Shown here: one piece after another, positions 25,912 to 33,641 of the stretch | How the letters are laid out: every line of letters begins with the position of its first letter | How positions within the stretch are numbered: position 1 is the stretch's first letter | Position numbers and translations under genes: made by a program | The notes under the pieces: generated by a model | What the model saw: the letters and a program-made list of their open reading frames with translations, nothing else | Database searches by the model: none | Told to the model about the DNA's origin: nothing | Source: JBEKCB01 sp052139675 | GTDB taxonomy: Bacteria > Planctomycetota > Brocadiia > CAIUPP01 | Assembly (NCBI GenBank): GCA_052139675.1 | Contig: JBKQWE010000026.1 | Location: 1-64,000, forward strand | Direction: 5' to 3' | DNA length: 64,000 bases

Positions 25912-27668
25912 CGGATCCCTCGTGGCAGTTTGGCCGAATAAGTGGTGTGCAGCAGTTCGCGCGCCTTCGGGGAGAAAACTTCGCCGAGGAACTCGCTGTA
26001 AAGCTGCTGGACGGCCGGGTTCTCATGGGAGCGCCGCAAGGTCTTGGCGCCGTCAATCGCGTAGAGCGCACGGGCGCGCGCGGCGAGCAGCGCCGGGTCG
26101 AGCGCCTTCACGCCGCGCGGCGGATAGGGCTGGCCGCCGCCGCCGATGCAGCCGCCGGGGCAGGCCATGAGCTCGATCATGTGGAACTGCTTCTCGCCGC
26201 GGAGGACTTCGTCGAGGATCGTCTTCGCGTTGGTCAGGCCGTTGGCCACGCCGACGCGCAGAAGCTGGTCGCCGATCGCGACGGTTTCCTCGCGAAGCCC
26301 TTCGACCGCGCGGACCTCCTTGAATTCCACCCGGTGCCCGGGCTTGCCGGTGGTGAGTTCCACGGCGGTGCGGAGCGTGGCCTCCATCACGCCGCCGGTG
26401 GTGCCGAAGATGTCCCCCGCGCCGGTGGCGATGCCCAGCGGCGCGTCGAATTCGCCGTCGGGCAAATGGACGAAATCAATGCCGTAGGACTTGATCATCC
26501 AGATCAGTTCGCGCGTGGTCAGGACGGCGTCGGTATAGGGAACGCCCTGGGCGAAATAGTGCTCGGGCCGGCGCGACTCGTACTTCTTCGCCACGCACGG
26601 CATGACCGCGACGACGTAGATGTTCGCCGGGTCCAGCCCGGCCTTCTGCGCGTAGTAGGTCTTGATCAGCGCCGACAGCATCATCATCGGCGAGCGGCAG
26701 CTCGAGGCGTTCGGGATCAGCTCGGGATAGAATTTCTCGAGGAAGTTGACCCAGCCGGGCGAGCAGCTCGTCAGCATCGGCAGCGGGCCTTCGCCCTTGA
26801 GCCGGCGGAGGAACTCGTGCGCCTCCTCGACGATCGTCAGGTCGGCGGCCAGGTCGGTGTCGAACACGCGGTCCACGCCGAGCCGCCGCAGCGCCGTGAC
26901 CAGCTTGCCGGTGGCCGGCGTGCCCGGCGGCAGCTCGAAACCTTCGCCGACGGCCGCGCGGATCGAGGGCGCGGTCTGGACGACGACGTGCTTCTTCGGG
27001 TCCGCGATGGCCGCGAACACCTCTTCCGTGGCGCGCTTCTCCAGGAACGCCGCGGTCGGGCAGACGTTGATGCACTGCCCGCACTGGATGCAGACCGAGT
27101 CGCGCATCGTGGAGCCGTGCGCGGGCGTGACGACGGCGGAGAAACCGCGCCAGTGGCGGCTGAGGTTGTACACGCCCTGGACTTCGGCGCACACGCGCGT
27201 GCACCGGCCGCAGAGGACGCACTTCTCGGAATCGCGCACCACCGAGTCGCTCTCGTCCTCGATCGCGAAGCGCTTGCGCTCGCCCTCGAAGAGCCGCTCG
27301 CGGACGCCGAACGCGTAGGCCAGGTTCTGCAGCTCGCAGTTGCCGTCGCGCTCGCAGGTCTGGCAGTCCTTCGGGTGGTTGTCGAGCAGCAGCTCGACGA
27401 TGTCGCGCCGCGCCTGCCGGATCTCGGGCGAATTGGTCTGGACGATCATCCCTTCCCAGACCGTCGAGCTGCACGCGGCCATGTAGAAGCCCATGTCCTT
27501 CACGTCCACGATGCAGACGCGGCATCCGCCGGCCAGGCTCAGGTCGGGATGGTAGCAGAGGCGCGGGATGTGAATCCCCAGCGTCTCGGCCGCCTCCATG
27601 ATCGTGGTGCCTTCCTTGACGGAGATCTTCTGGTCGTCCAGAGTCAGCGAGATCATTTTCTTGCTCAT
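25908..27668 (-). CDS. hydA: [FeFe]-hydrogenase catalytic subunit (HydA)
   Basis: This 586-residue protein is a modular group-A [FeFe]-hydrogenase. It has a [2Fe-2S] domain (Cys38, 49, 52, 66), a His-Cys [4Fe-4S] site (His98, Cys102, 105, 111) and two [4Fe-4S] clusters (Cys150-160 and 193-203). The H-cluster domain has L1 TSCSPGW at 300, L2 MPCVAKKYE at 356 and L3 ELMACPGGCIGGG. A C-terminal small-subunit-like segment includes SHENPAVQQLYSEFLG. L1 has Ser303 where the usual motif is TSCCP. It should evolve or oxidise H2 with electrons from HydB/HydC. The ATG at 27668 is chosen because reading further upstream runs out of frame through hydB. Confidence 0.92.
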   Translation of the reverse strand: MSKKMISLTLDDQKISVKEGTTIMEAAETLGIHIPRLCYHPDLSLAGGCRVCIVDVKDMGFYMAACSSTVWEGMIVQTNSPEIRQARRDIVELLLDNHPKDCQTCERDGNCELQNLAYAFGVRERLFEGERKRFAIEDESDSVVRDSEKCVLCGRCTRVCAEVQGVYNLSRHWRGFSAVVTPAHGSTMRDSVCIQCGQCINVCPTAAFLEKRATEEVFAAIADPKKHVVVQTAPSIRAAVGEGFELPPGTPATGKLVTALRRLGVDRVFDTDLAADLTIVEEAHEFLRRLKGEGPLPMLTSCSPGWVNFLEKFYPELIPNASSCRSPMMMLSALIKTYYAQKAGLDPANIYVVAVMPCVAKKYESRRPEHYFAQGVPYTDAVLTTRELIWMIKSYGIDFVHLPDGEFDAPLGIATGAGDIFGTTGGVMEATLRTAVELTTGKPGHRVEFKEVRAVEGLREETVAIGDQLLRVGVANGLTNAKTILDEVLRGEKQFHMIELMACPGGCIGGGGQPYPPRGVKALDPALLAARARALYAIDGAKTLRRSHENPAVQQLYSEFLGEVFSPKARELLHTTYSAKLPRGIR

Positions 27669-27700
27669 CGTTCCACTCCCAAAGCAGCAACGGCTCGTTG

Positions 27701-29719
27701 CTACCCGCGGCGCAGACCCGCGCATTTCCCGGCGGGGCAGCGTTTCTCGACGACGTGCGCGACGTATTCGTCCCGGTAGTGCGTCAGCGTGCTGAGGATC
27801 GGGTTGGGCGCGTTGCGGCCAAGACCGCAGAGGCTGGCCTTGCGCATCAGCTTCGCCAGCCGCTCGAGCCGCTCGATGTCCTCCGGCCGGCCCTGGCCGG
27901 CGGTGATGCGCTGGAGGATTTCCAGCATGCGCTTGGTCCCTTCGCGGCAGGGCGTGCACTTGCCGCACGATTCGTCCTGCGAGAACGTCAGGAAGTATTT
28001 CGCGATGTCCACCATGCAGTCGTCCTCGTCCATCACGATCATGCCGCCGGAGCCCATGATGGCCCCGACCTTGGCGAGCGAATCGTAGTCCACCGGCGTA
28101 TCGAGCAGTCTCTCCGGCACGCAGCCGCCGGCGGGGCCGCCGGTCTGGACGGCCTTCAGCCGCTTGCCGTTCGGCGCGCCGCCGCCGATGTCCACAACGA
28201 TCTCGCGCAGCGTCGTCCCGATCGGCACCTCGACCAGCCCTGTATGCTCGACCTTCCCGGCCAGCGCGAAGGCCTTCGTCCCGCCGCTGTTCGCCGTGCC
28301 GATGCGGCTGAACCAGTCGGCGCCGTAATAGATGATCGCGCCGATGTTCGCCAGCGTCTCGACGTTGTTGATGACCGTCGGCTTGCCCCACAGGCCGCTC
28401 TGCGTCGGATAGGGCGGGCGGATGCGCGGCTCGCCGCGCTCGCCCTCGATCGAGTGGATCAGCGAGGTCTCCTCGCCGCAGACGAACGCGCCGGCGCCCA
28501 GGCGGATTTCGAGGTCGAAGCTGAAATCCGATCCGAAGATCTTCGCCCCGAGGACGCCGTGCTTGCGGCACTGGTCAATGGCGTTCTGGACGCGCTGGAT
28601 CGCCATCGGGTACTCGGCGCGGATGTAGAAAAACCCGCGCTGCGCGCCGATAGCGTAGCCGCCGATGATCATCCCCTCGATCACGCTGAACGGGTCGCCC
28701 TCGAGCATGCTGCGGTCCATGAACGCGCCCGGGTCGCCCTCGTCGGCGTTGCAGATGATGTAGCGCACCGGCTCCTTCGCCGCGGCGGCCATCTGCCACT
28801 TCTGCCCGGTGGGATAGCCCGCGCCGCCGCGCCCGCGCAATTTCGAGCGCGCGATCTCGCCGATCACCCACTTCGGGTCGCCCTTCTCCAGCACCTTCGC
28901 CAGCGAATGGAAGCCCTTGTAATGGACGTACTCGAAGATGTTGTCCGGGTCAATCACGCCGCTGTTGCGCAGCGAAATGCGGCACTGGCGGTTGAAGAAC
29001 GCCACGTCGCCGTACAGGTTGAAAAACCGCTGGCTGAGCGTGTGCCCCTTCAGCCGCAGGCGCTCGACCGGCTTGTTCGCCAGCACGTGGCTGGCGACGA
29101 TCTCGTCGAGGTCCTTCTCGTCGGCGATGCGGTACAGGATGCGGCTCGGCAGGACGAGCAGGTGCGTGACCTTCCCCGATTCCTGGGCCCCGCAGAGTCC
29201 GAAGCAGCCGGCGGACAGGACGGCGCAGTGGCTCTCGTCGAGCCCGGCGGCGCGGAGTTTCTTCATCAGGAGGCTGCTGAAGTTCTGCTCCAGGCTTCGC
29301 CCGCAGCGCTGGCCGGAGCAGAAGAGGAATTCCTGCAGCGGCAGCGCCTCGGCGGAGCTGTCGAGCACGTGGTCGAGCCGCGGCTTGCCGCCGAGGATGT
29401 GGTCGGTGAAAATATCGTGGACGGCGTCGCGGTCCACGCGCTGGTATTTCACCGGGATCTGGCCGGGCATCAGAACGCGGACGATCGGCTCGCAACTGCA
29501 CCGGCCGGTGCAGCCGGTCTGCCGCACGACGATATCCTGTCGGCCGGACGTGGCGATGTGCTTGCGGAATTCCGCCAGAACCTCCGCCGCGCCGGAGGCG
29601 TTCTCGCACGTCGCCGAGCCGACCGAGATGCGGATTTTCGTCGCATCCTCGCGCGCCGCCAGAGAGCGCTCGGCCTCGTCGGCGAACTTCTGGTACTGCG
29701 TCGCGATTGGGCTGTCCAT
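27701..29719 (-). CDS. hydB: [FeFe]-hydrogenase flavin subunit (NuoF-like, HydB), without C-terminal ferredoxin domain
   Basis: The 672-residue protein begins with two tandem thioredoxin-like [2Fe-2S] modules (QTGCTGRCSCEP near 70; LFCSGQRCGRSLEQ near 132 with AGCFGLCGAQ near 170). The NuoF core then carries the FMN/NAD(H) motif GRGGAGYPTGQKW near 295 and the cluster motif ESCGKCTPCREG near 592. The protein stops just after KRCPAGKCAGLRRG. In bifurcating HydB the CPAG motif usually leads into a double [4Fe-4S] ferredoxin domain, which is absent here. Only 32 bp separate it from hydA, so no broken remainder is hidden. It should bind NAD(H). GAGGAA precedes the ATG. Confidence 0.9.
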   Translation of the reverse strand: MDSPIATQYQKFADEAERSLAAREDATKIRISVGSATCENASGAAEVLAEFRKHIATSGRQDIVVRQTGCTGRCSCEPIVRVLMPGQIPVKYQRVDRDAVHDIFTDHILGGKPRLDHVLDSSAEALPLQEFLFCSGQRCGRSLEQNFSSLLMKKLRAAGLDESHCAVLSAGCFGLCGAQESGKVTHLLVLPSRILYRIADEKDLDEIVASHVLANKPVERLRLKGHTLSQRFFNLYGDVAFFNRQCRISLRNSGVIDPDNIFEYVHYKGFHSLAKVLEKGDPKWVIGEIARSKLRGRGGAGYPTGQKWQMAAAAKEPVRYIICNADEGDPGAFMDRSMLEGDPFSVIEGMIIGGYAIGAQRGFFYIRAEYPMAIQRVQNAIDQCRKHGVLGAKIFGSDFSFDLEIRLGAGAFVCGEETSLIHSIEGERGEPRIRPPYPTQSGLWGKPTVINNVETLANIGAIIYYGADWFSRIGTANSGGTKAFALAGKVEHTGLVEVPIGTTLREIVVDIGGGAPNGKRLKAVQTGGPAGGCVPERLLDTPVDYDSLAKVGAIMGSGGMIVMDEDDCMVDIAKYFLTFSQDESCGKCTPCREGTKRMLEILQRITAGQGRPEDIERLERLAKLMRKASLCGLGRNAPNPILSTLTHYRDEYVAHVVEKRCPAGKCAGLRRG

Positions 29720-29804
29720 GGGCGTTCCTCAAGGCAATCAGAAACGGACCGGCGGGCCTGCGCTCTGCAAGGGGCGAGTTTCCCGGCCACCATCGGGTTG
29801 CGGA

Positions 29805-29834
29805 ATTATATACCGGAACCCGGCGGTCGCGCAA
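29805..29834 (-). promoter_or_regulatory. promoter of the hydBAC operon
   Basis: On the minus strand a perfect TATAAT -10 at 29805-29810 is preceded at 18 bp by TTGCGC. It lies about 85 bp before the hydB start. The -10 is the best match in the window, the -35 is modest. Confidence 0.55.
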
Positions 29835-29879
29835 CACTGGATACTCGCGCGTCGGCGCTCCGCGGCCTCCCGGATTAGC

Positions 29880-30017
29880 GGCTATGGCAGGGGACTGCTC
29901 TTAAATTGAAGACGGTTATTGTTCTCTCCGCAAGCGGCCTTCAGTTACCGCCGGAATTACCCTTTGAAGTAACCGCTTGCAAAATGGCATACGTGGGTCA
30001 TAAATCGAGTAGTCGCA
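29880..30017. other. intergenic spacer at the left edge of the low-GC cassette
   Basis: Base composition changes here from GC-rich hydrogenase DNA to more balanced DNA. I see no gene, tRNA, integrase or convincing direct repeat that would mark a precise insertion boundary. Confidence 0.4.
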
Positions 30018-31187
30018 TCAAATCGCGGCAAAAACTCCCGCCGCTCCCAAAATCGCCATGGGCTTCGGGTTTAAGAGAAGCATAAGCTCGTGCGTATGCC
30101 TACGAGCGTTCCGGCCCGCTTCCGCGTGCACATGATCGCCTCTGCCGCCGAGCGTACTGAACTTGCTTTTGACAGGCTGTGTTGTAACGTAGAAGTACTT
30201 CTGCGATACCTCGCGCACCTTCTTGCCGGATAACCCGTTAGAGCAGTCATGGTCAGGGAAAGTCAGGATGGCTCTGGCACCGCGTGCTGCAATGGTGAGA
30301 AGTAAATCGTCCAAAGCGTTTGAGGACTCGCTGGTCACACTATACTTCGACCGAGGCCGCCGCGCTGGTTCTGGGTAGCGGCCGGCACCAGACACTTCGC
30401 CGCATTCACCTCGCGAAATCGTCTCCAAGACATGGTAGAAACGGCTGTAGTGAACGCCAGAATACGGTGGATCAATGAACACCAAGTCGTCATGAAGAAG
30501 TTCTTTAACTGCATCGTTCGCGTCGGCCACCTGCGCCTCGCCGCGGCAAAGCGCAAACTGGTTCGCCAATGAGTCAAAGGCGACACGGGTTTTGAATACA
30601 ATATCCTTGTTCCATGCCTCTTGGAGGAATCTCCTCGCTGTCCGGGTCGGCTGGAAGGGCTGTGCTGTATGGCCGGGTGCGGCGGCGCATTGGCTCGCGG
30701 CTTGGATCAAAGCAGCTAGCGCAACCGTTTTGCCAGGTTCACCAGTGGGCAGGCTGCTCCTCAGCGCGTCTATCCAAACGGTCTGTTTCGGACTGTAATA
30801 GTGGCCACCGTAGGCTCTCGTTACAGGGAGGTGTGATTGTCCCATACTCCAAAGACGACAATCGGCAACGACGGCCCGGGTAAGCTTTACAGGAGCGGGA
30901 GACCGTGTGGCACTACAAACGCTCACTGCACGGCGGTGCCACTCATACCAAATGGGCTCACCTTCGAGCTTCATCTGCCGATGCAAAACCGCGCCAGCGA
31001 GAACGGTGCTGTAGCGCTGCAAGTCATAGGCGAGAACGGGTATGGAAAACTGACGTGCCACATGAATCGCAACGACACCTGATCCAGAGAACAAGTCCAC
31101 GAAGCGCCGAGCATAAGGAGCTTGTCGGCCTAGCAGTTCGCCCAGGCCATTCTGTAACATTGCTCGCTTTGATCCCATGTACTTCAT
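30018..31187 (-). CDS. D12-class-like DNA adenine (N6) methyltransferase
   Basis: This 389-residue protein opens with KYMGSKRAMLQNGLGELLG and the SAM-binding FVDLFSGSGVVAIHVA, both typical of Dam-like D12-class adenine methylases. The catalytic DPPY box is LVFIDPPYSGVHYSRFYHVL near residue 266. The region between is larger than in phage-type Dam proteins and may hold the target-recognition domain. The ATG at 31187 comes two bases after the stop of the preceding gene; an upstream TTG start overlaps that gene. It is the third gene of a tight cassette with a DGQHR protein and a HEPN-like protein. No restriction nuclease of known type is adjacent. Base composition suggests transfer. Confidence 0.82.
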   Translation of the reverse strand: MKYMGSKRAMLQNGLGELLGRQAPYARRFVDLFSGSGVVAIHVARQFSIPVLAYDLQRYSTVLAGAVLHRQMKLEGEPIWYEWHRRAVSVCSATRSPAPVKLTRAVVADCRLWSMGQSHLPVTRAYGGHYYSPKQTVWIDALRSSLPTGEPGKTVALAALIQAASQCAAAPGHTAQPFQPTRTARRFLQEAWNKDIVFKTRVAFDSLANQFALCRGEAQVADANDAVKELLHDDLVFIDPPYSGVHYSRFYHVLETISRGECGEVSGAGRYPEPARRPRSKYSVTSESSNALDDLLLTIAARGARAILTFPDHDCSNGLSGKKVREVSQKYFYVTTQPVKSKFSTLGGRGDHVHAEAGRNARRHTHELMLLLNPKPMAILGAAGVFAAI

Positions 31188-31189
31188 GG

Positions 31190-32047
31190 TCAGTTCTTGA
31201 GCACTTCGAGCCCGCCGTGTTCTGTAATTTGAAAATCGACGATACCGCTCACCCAAGTTGGGTTTCTATGCACGTTCCAAAAGCGACTACTTTGCACCAG
31301 AATTTCGTCTAGGAACTTCCGGAACCTAACGATCCGATGATAAGCAACAACTTGAACATTGTCCAAATCAGGAAACTTGTTCGGCTTCGGTATCGGTGGC
31401 ACGGTGAAATCAATCTCCGAGATGCGTTGCACCCTGATTTTCAAACTCTCCACGTCGAGTACGCGAAAAGCGGGGTAAGGGAACAGATGGTCAACGTAGT
31501 TGGCACGGTCACGGTGCCCGACGTCGGAACAATCGTCAGGCTGCTGCGCTTTCTCATTCCTTGTAAACAGCGGGTCAGTTGCGAAATGACTGTCACTCTT
31601 CACCTCGCGCCAATACAGGCAATGTTCTCTATCGCCAGCATTCTTAGTCCCGAAAGTGCAAACATGTTTGCCGCATTGCAAGCCTAGTCGGACGATGCGC
31701 CTACGCCGGTGGAGATGAAAGCAACCGAGCAAATGTGCAATTGCTCGTACTGCGTAATGGCTGGAATAGTAACCCACACTCGAAGCCCAGAGTGGGCTGG
31801 CTTCCGTCAACGCTGCCGAGATCAAGAAGCTATGGACAGCGCGCAGCCAAATGTCGACAGCAGCGGTTGCGTACAGTGACGCTACCTCTGGCCGAACTGT
31901 GACCGCAGGGTTCGCCTTCGGCGGCATGACTTGTTCCAAGGCCGTTGAGAGCGAAGCCGCTGGCGGGAAAGCATATTGAGCACGGCGGTTGTTCAGCGGC
32001 TTAAACGCTACCTGCAAGCGTGTCTGAAGCCCTCGGTCGATAGTCAT
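31190..32047 (-). CDS. uncharacterised protein, possibly HEPN-like
   Basis: I do not recognise a named family for this 285-residue protein. The N-terminal half is predicted helical, and the block VGYYSSHYAVRAIAHLLGCF resembles YaaC/HEPN helices ('SSYYA.RAL.H'). Further on, HRDRANYVDHLFPY contains an R-x5-H spacing that fits the R-x4-6-H motif of HEPN ribonucleases. The C-terminal part (residues 200-285) looks like a mixed alpha/beta domain. The ATG overlaps the DGQHR stop codon (ATGA), and the methylase begins two bases after its own stop, so all three are translationally coupled. A toxin or effector role next to a DNA methylase is a hypothesis. Confidence 0.5.
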   Translation of the reverse strand: MTIDRGLQTRLQVAFKPLNNRRAQYAFPPAASLSTALEQVMPPKANPAVTVRPEVASLYATAAVDIWLRAVHSFLISAALTEASPLWASSVGYYSSHYAVRAIAHLLGCFHLHRRRRIVRLGLQCGKHVCTFGTKNAGDREHCLYWREVKSDSHFATDPLFTRNEKAQQPDDCSDVGHRDRANYVDHLFPYPAFRVLDVESLKIRVQRISEIDFTVPPIPKPNKFPDLDNVQVVAYHRIVRFRKFLDEILVQSSRFWNVHRNPTWVSGIVDFQITEHGGLEVLKN

Positions 32048-33420
32048 ATCGATCCCAACTCGCGCCGAACGTGAATTCTGTGCTTCACGGCAAGGGTTGC
32101 CCGCGCGTCAGGATCGAGTTTAGAGACATCTTGAGTGCCTACAACAGACGCCCAGAGCGTGTCTCGAAAACGCGCTAATCCGCCGCTCCCTAAAAAGCCT
32201 TTATCCTTAAACTTCTTTTTCGCCACAAAACGACCGCCATCGACCAAGCCAGCCCGCGCCATAACTTCGCGAAGCCACTTAATAAGAATTCCCTTAGACG
32301 CATCAGAAACCAGCGGCTGCTTCGCACTTTTGAGTTTCCAGATGCAGGCGGGCAAGAGCGTGAGGAATGTTACCACTACACGACCTTGATAGGCCACGTT
32401 ATCCGGGTCCAATTCTTCGCTATCGGCCAAGTCTTCCTTGCGTCCCGTCGCGTCCAACCATCCGTCCAGGCATTGGGCCAGGAATTCTGCCTGCGCCTCG
32501 AGACTCGATACCCCTTCGTCGAATAAATCGTCGAGCACGTCCTCAATTGCAGAATTTAAAGTGGCTAGAGTCACGACATCCTTCACCCCGAACTTGATGC
32601 CAGGTATCTGGATCATGCCAACAAGCGGACCAATTTCGAGCATCAGCTTGCGTCCAAGGTCCTGAGCCCGTTCTTTGTTGTCTAGTGGCCCTCTTGCACC
32701 GCGTGCCGTCGGGAACAAGTCTGCGACCAAGGACCGATCCACTTTCTTCTGATAGAAGTTAACGTCAATGAATATTTGCGCTTGCCTACGAGGCGGGTCT
32801 TTGGGTTGATCGAGGTCGCGAAATATCTCCGCAGGAATTTCCCAAATAGCAGATGGCTGCGATTCCTTAAGCATCATAATTGCAAAGTACGCTCCGTTGA
32901 TGCGATGTTGGCCGTCGATCACAGAAAAATTCAGCTCTGCGTCATTCTCATCGAACGTTAATGTCGCCGCGCCGTGTTCTCTTTGGATTCGGAATTCTTC
33001 CAACCTCGCGCCGTTCACGTGGAGTAAGACATTTGAGAATGTCGGATACTCACTTCTCTGGTACCCTATAACATTACTGATTTTCGGCGGCCATTCTCTG
33101 CCGGACTCGTTCTTTTTAGGCTCGTAGATTTCACGAAAGCATTTATCCAGTTTCTTGGGCGCGTCAACGACCTCCTGTTGCAACAGGTAAGCCGCGATCT
33201 GTGCAACCCGCTTCCAGTCCAACGATCGTTGGATGCTGCGCACCTTCACTGGATTCCGATGTGGCGAATGCGGTTTTCCAGGCCACCACGTCATGAGCTT
33301 CTCTACGTTCAAAGCGCAGAGGCAGTGTTTCGCTTCGTGCAATTCCTTTGGTGCAAATGGATTAGCTGGCACAATGACGGAAATCCTGTGAATTCCATCA
33401 GAGTTTTCCGATGATGTCAT
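32044..33420 (-). CDS. DGQHR-domain protein (DndB/DpdB-like)
   Basis: The 458-residue protein contains the diagnostic motif NFSVIDGQHRINGAYFAI near residue 170, followed by QAQIFIDVNFYQKKVDRSLV. Both are typical of the DGQHR domain family, a ParB-related fold. Family members include DndB, the transcriptional regulator of DNA phosphorothioation, and DpdB of deazaguanine DNA modification. The N-terminus (IHRISVIVPANPFAPKELH) and the C-terminal helical part are not recognised. A clean promoter lies 165 bp upstream and TAGGAGT precedes the ATG. As first gene of the cassette it may regulate it or act in the modification reaction. No dnd or dpd core gene is in the window. Confidence 0.8.
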   Translation of the reverse strand: MTSSENSDGIHRISVIVPANPFAPKELHEAKHCLCALNVEKLMTWWPGKPHSPHRNPVKVRSIQRSLDWKRVAQIAAYLLQQEVVDAPKKLDKCFREIYEPKKNESGREWPPKISNVIGYQRSEYPTFSNVLLHVNGARLEEFRIQREHGAATLTFDENDAELNFSVIDGQHRINGAYFAIMMLKESQPSAIWEIPAEIFRDLDQPKDPPRRQAQIFIDVNFYQKKVDRSLVADLFPTARGARGPLDNKERAQDLGRKLMLEIGPLVGMIQIPGIKFGVKDVVTLATLNSAIEDVLDDLFDEGVSSLEAQAEFLAQCLDGWLDATGRKEDLADSEELDPDNVAYQGRVVVTFLTLLPACIWKLKSAKQPLVSDASKGILIKWLREVMARAGLVDGGRFVAKKKFKDKGFLGSGGLARFRDTLWASVVGTQDVSKLDPDARATLAVKHRIHVRRELGSI

Positions 33421-33585
33421 ACGGTGACTCCTAATTCCGACAATCCCCGGCGACTAAATCCGGGTCGGCATGTTCAAATCTCTTCGGCCCGAGAGACGCG
33501 AAGCGGGCGACGCCGTCCTAACGCGCTGCTCTTTGCTGTACCTCGCTTCCCGTCTTGTCGGACTACAGCCGTCTTGCCAAGGCAG

Positions 33586-33614
33586 AATCTATCGGCCCAC
33601 AGTCGCGTTGTCAA
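33586..33614 (-). promoter_or_regulatory. promoter of the DGQHR-HEPN-methylase cassette
   Basis: On the minus strand, TTGACA and TAGATT are separated by 17 bp. The predicted leader of about 155 bp before the DGQHR start is long enough for regulation. It sits just after the end of the upstream histidine kinase gene, so the cassette can be transcribed independently. Confidence 0.6.
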
Positions 33615-33641
33615 GGAAAATAACGACATCCTTCGGCCCCA

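Noticed and set aside
25908..28571. An 887-residue fusion reading through the hydB region into hydA
   Set aside because: The first 300 residues come from hydB DNA in another frame and have no cluster motif. The real hydA starts at 27668.
33424..33560. A tRNA-like segment before the DGQHR gene
   Set aside because: A TTCAAAT loop is present, but the T-stem does not pair and no acceptor stem can be formed.
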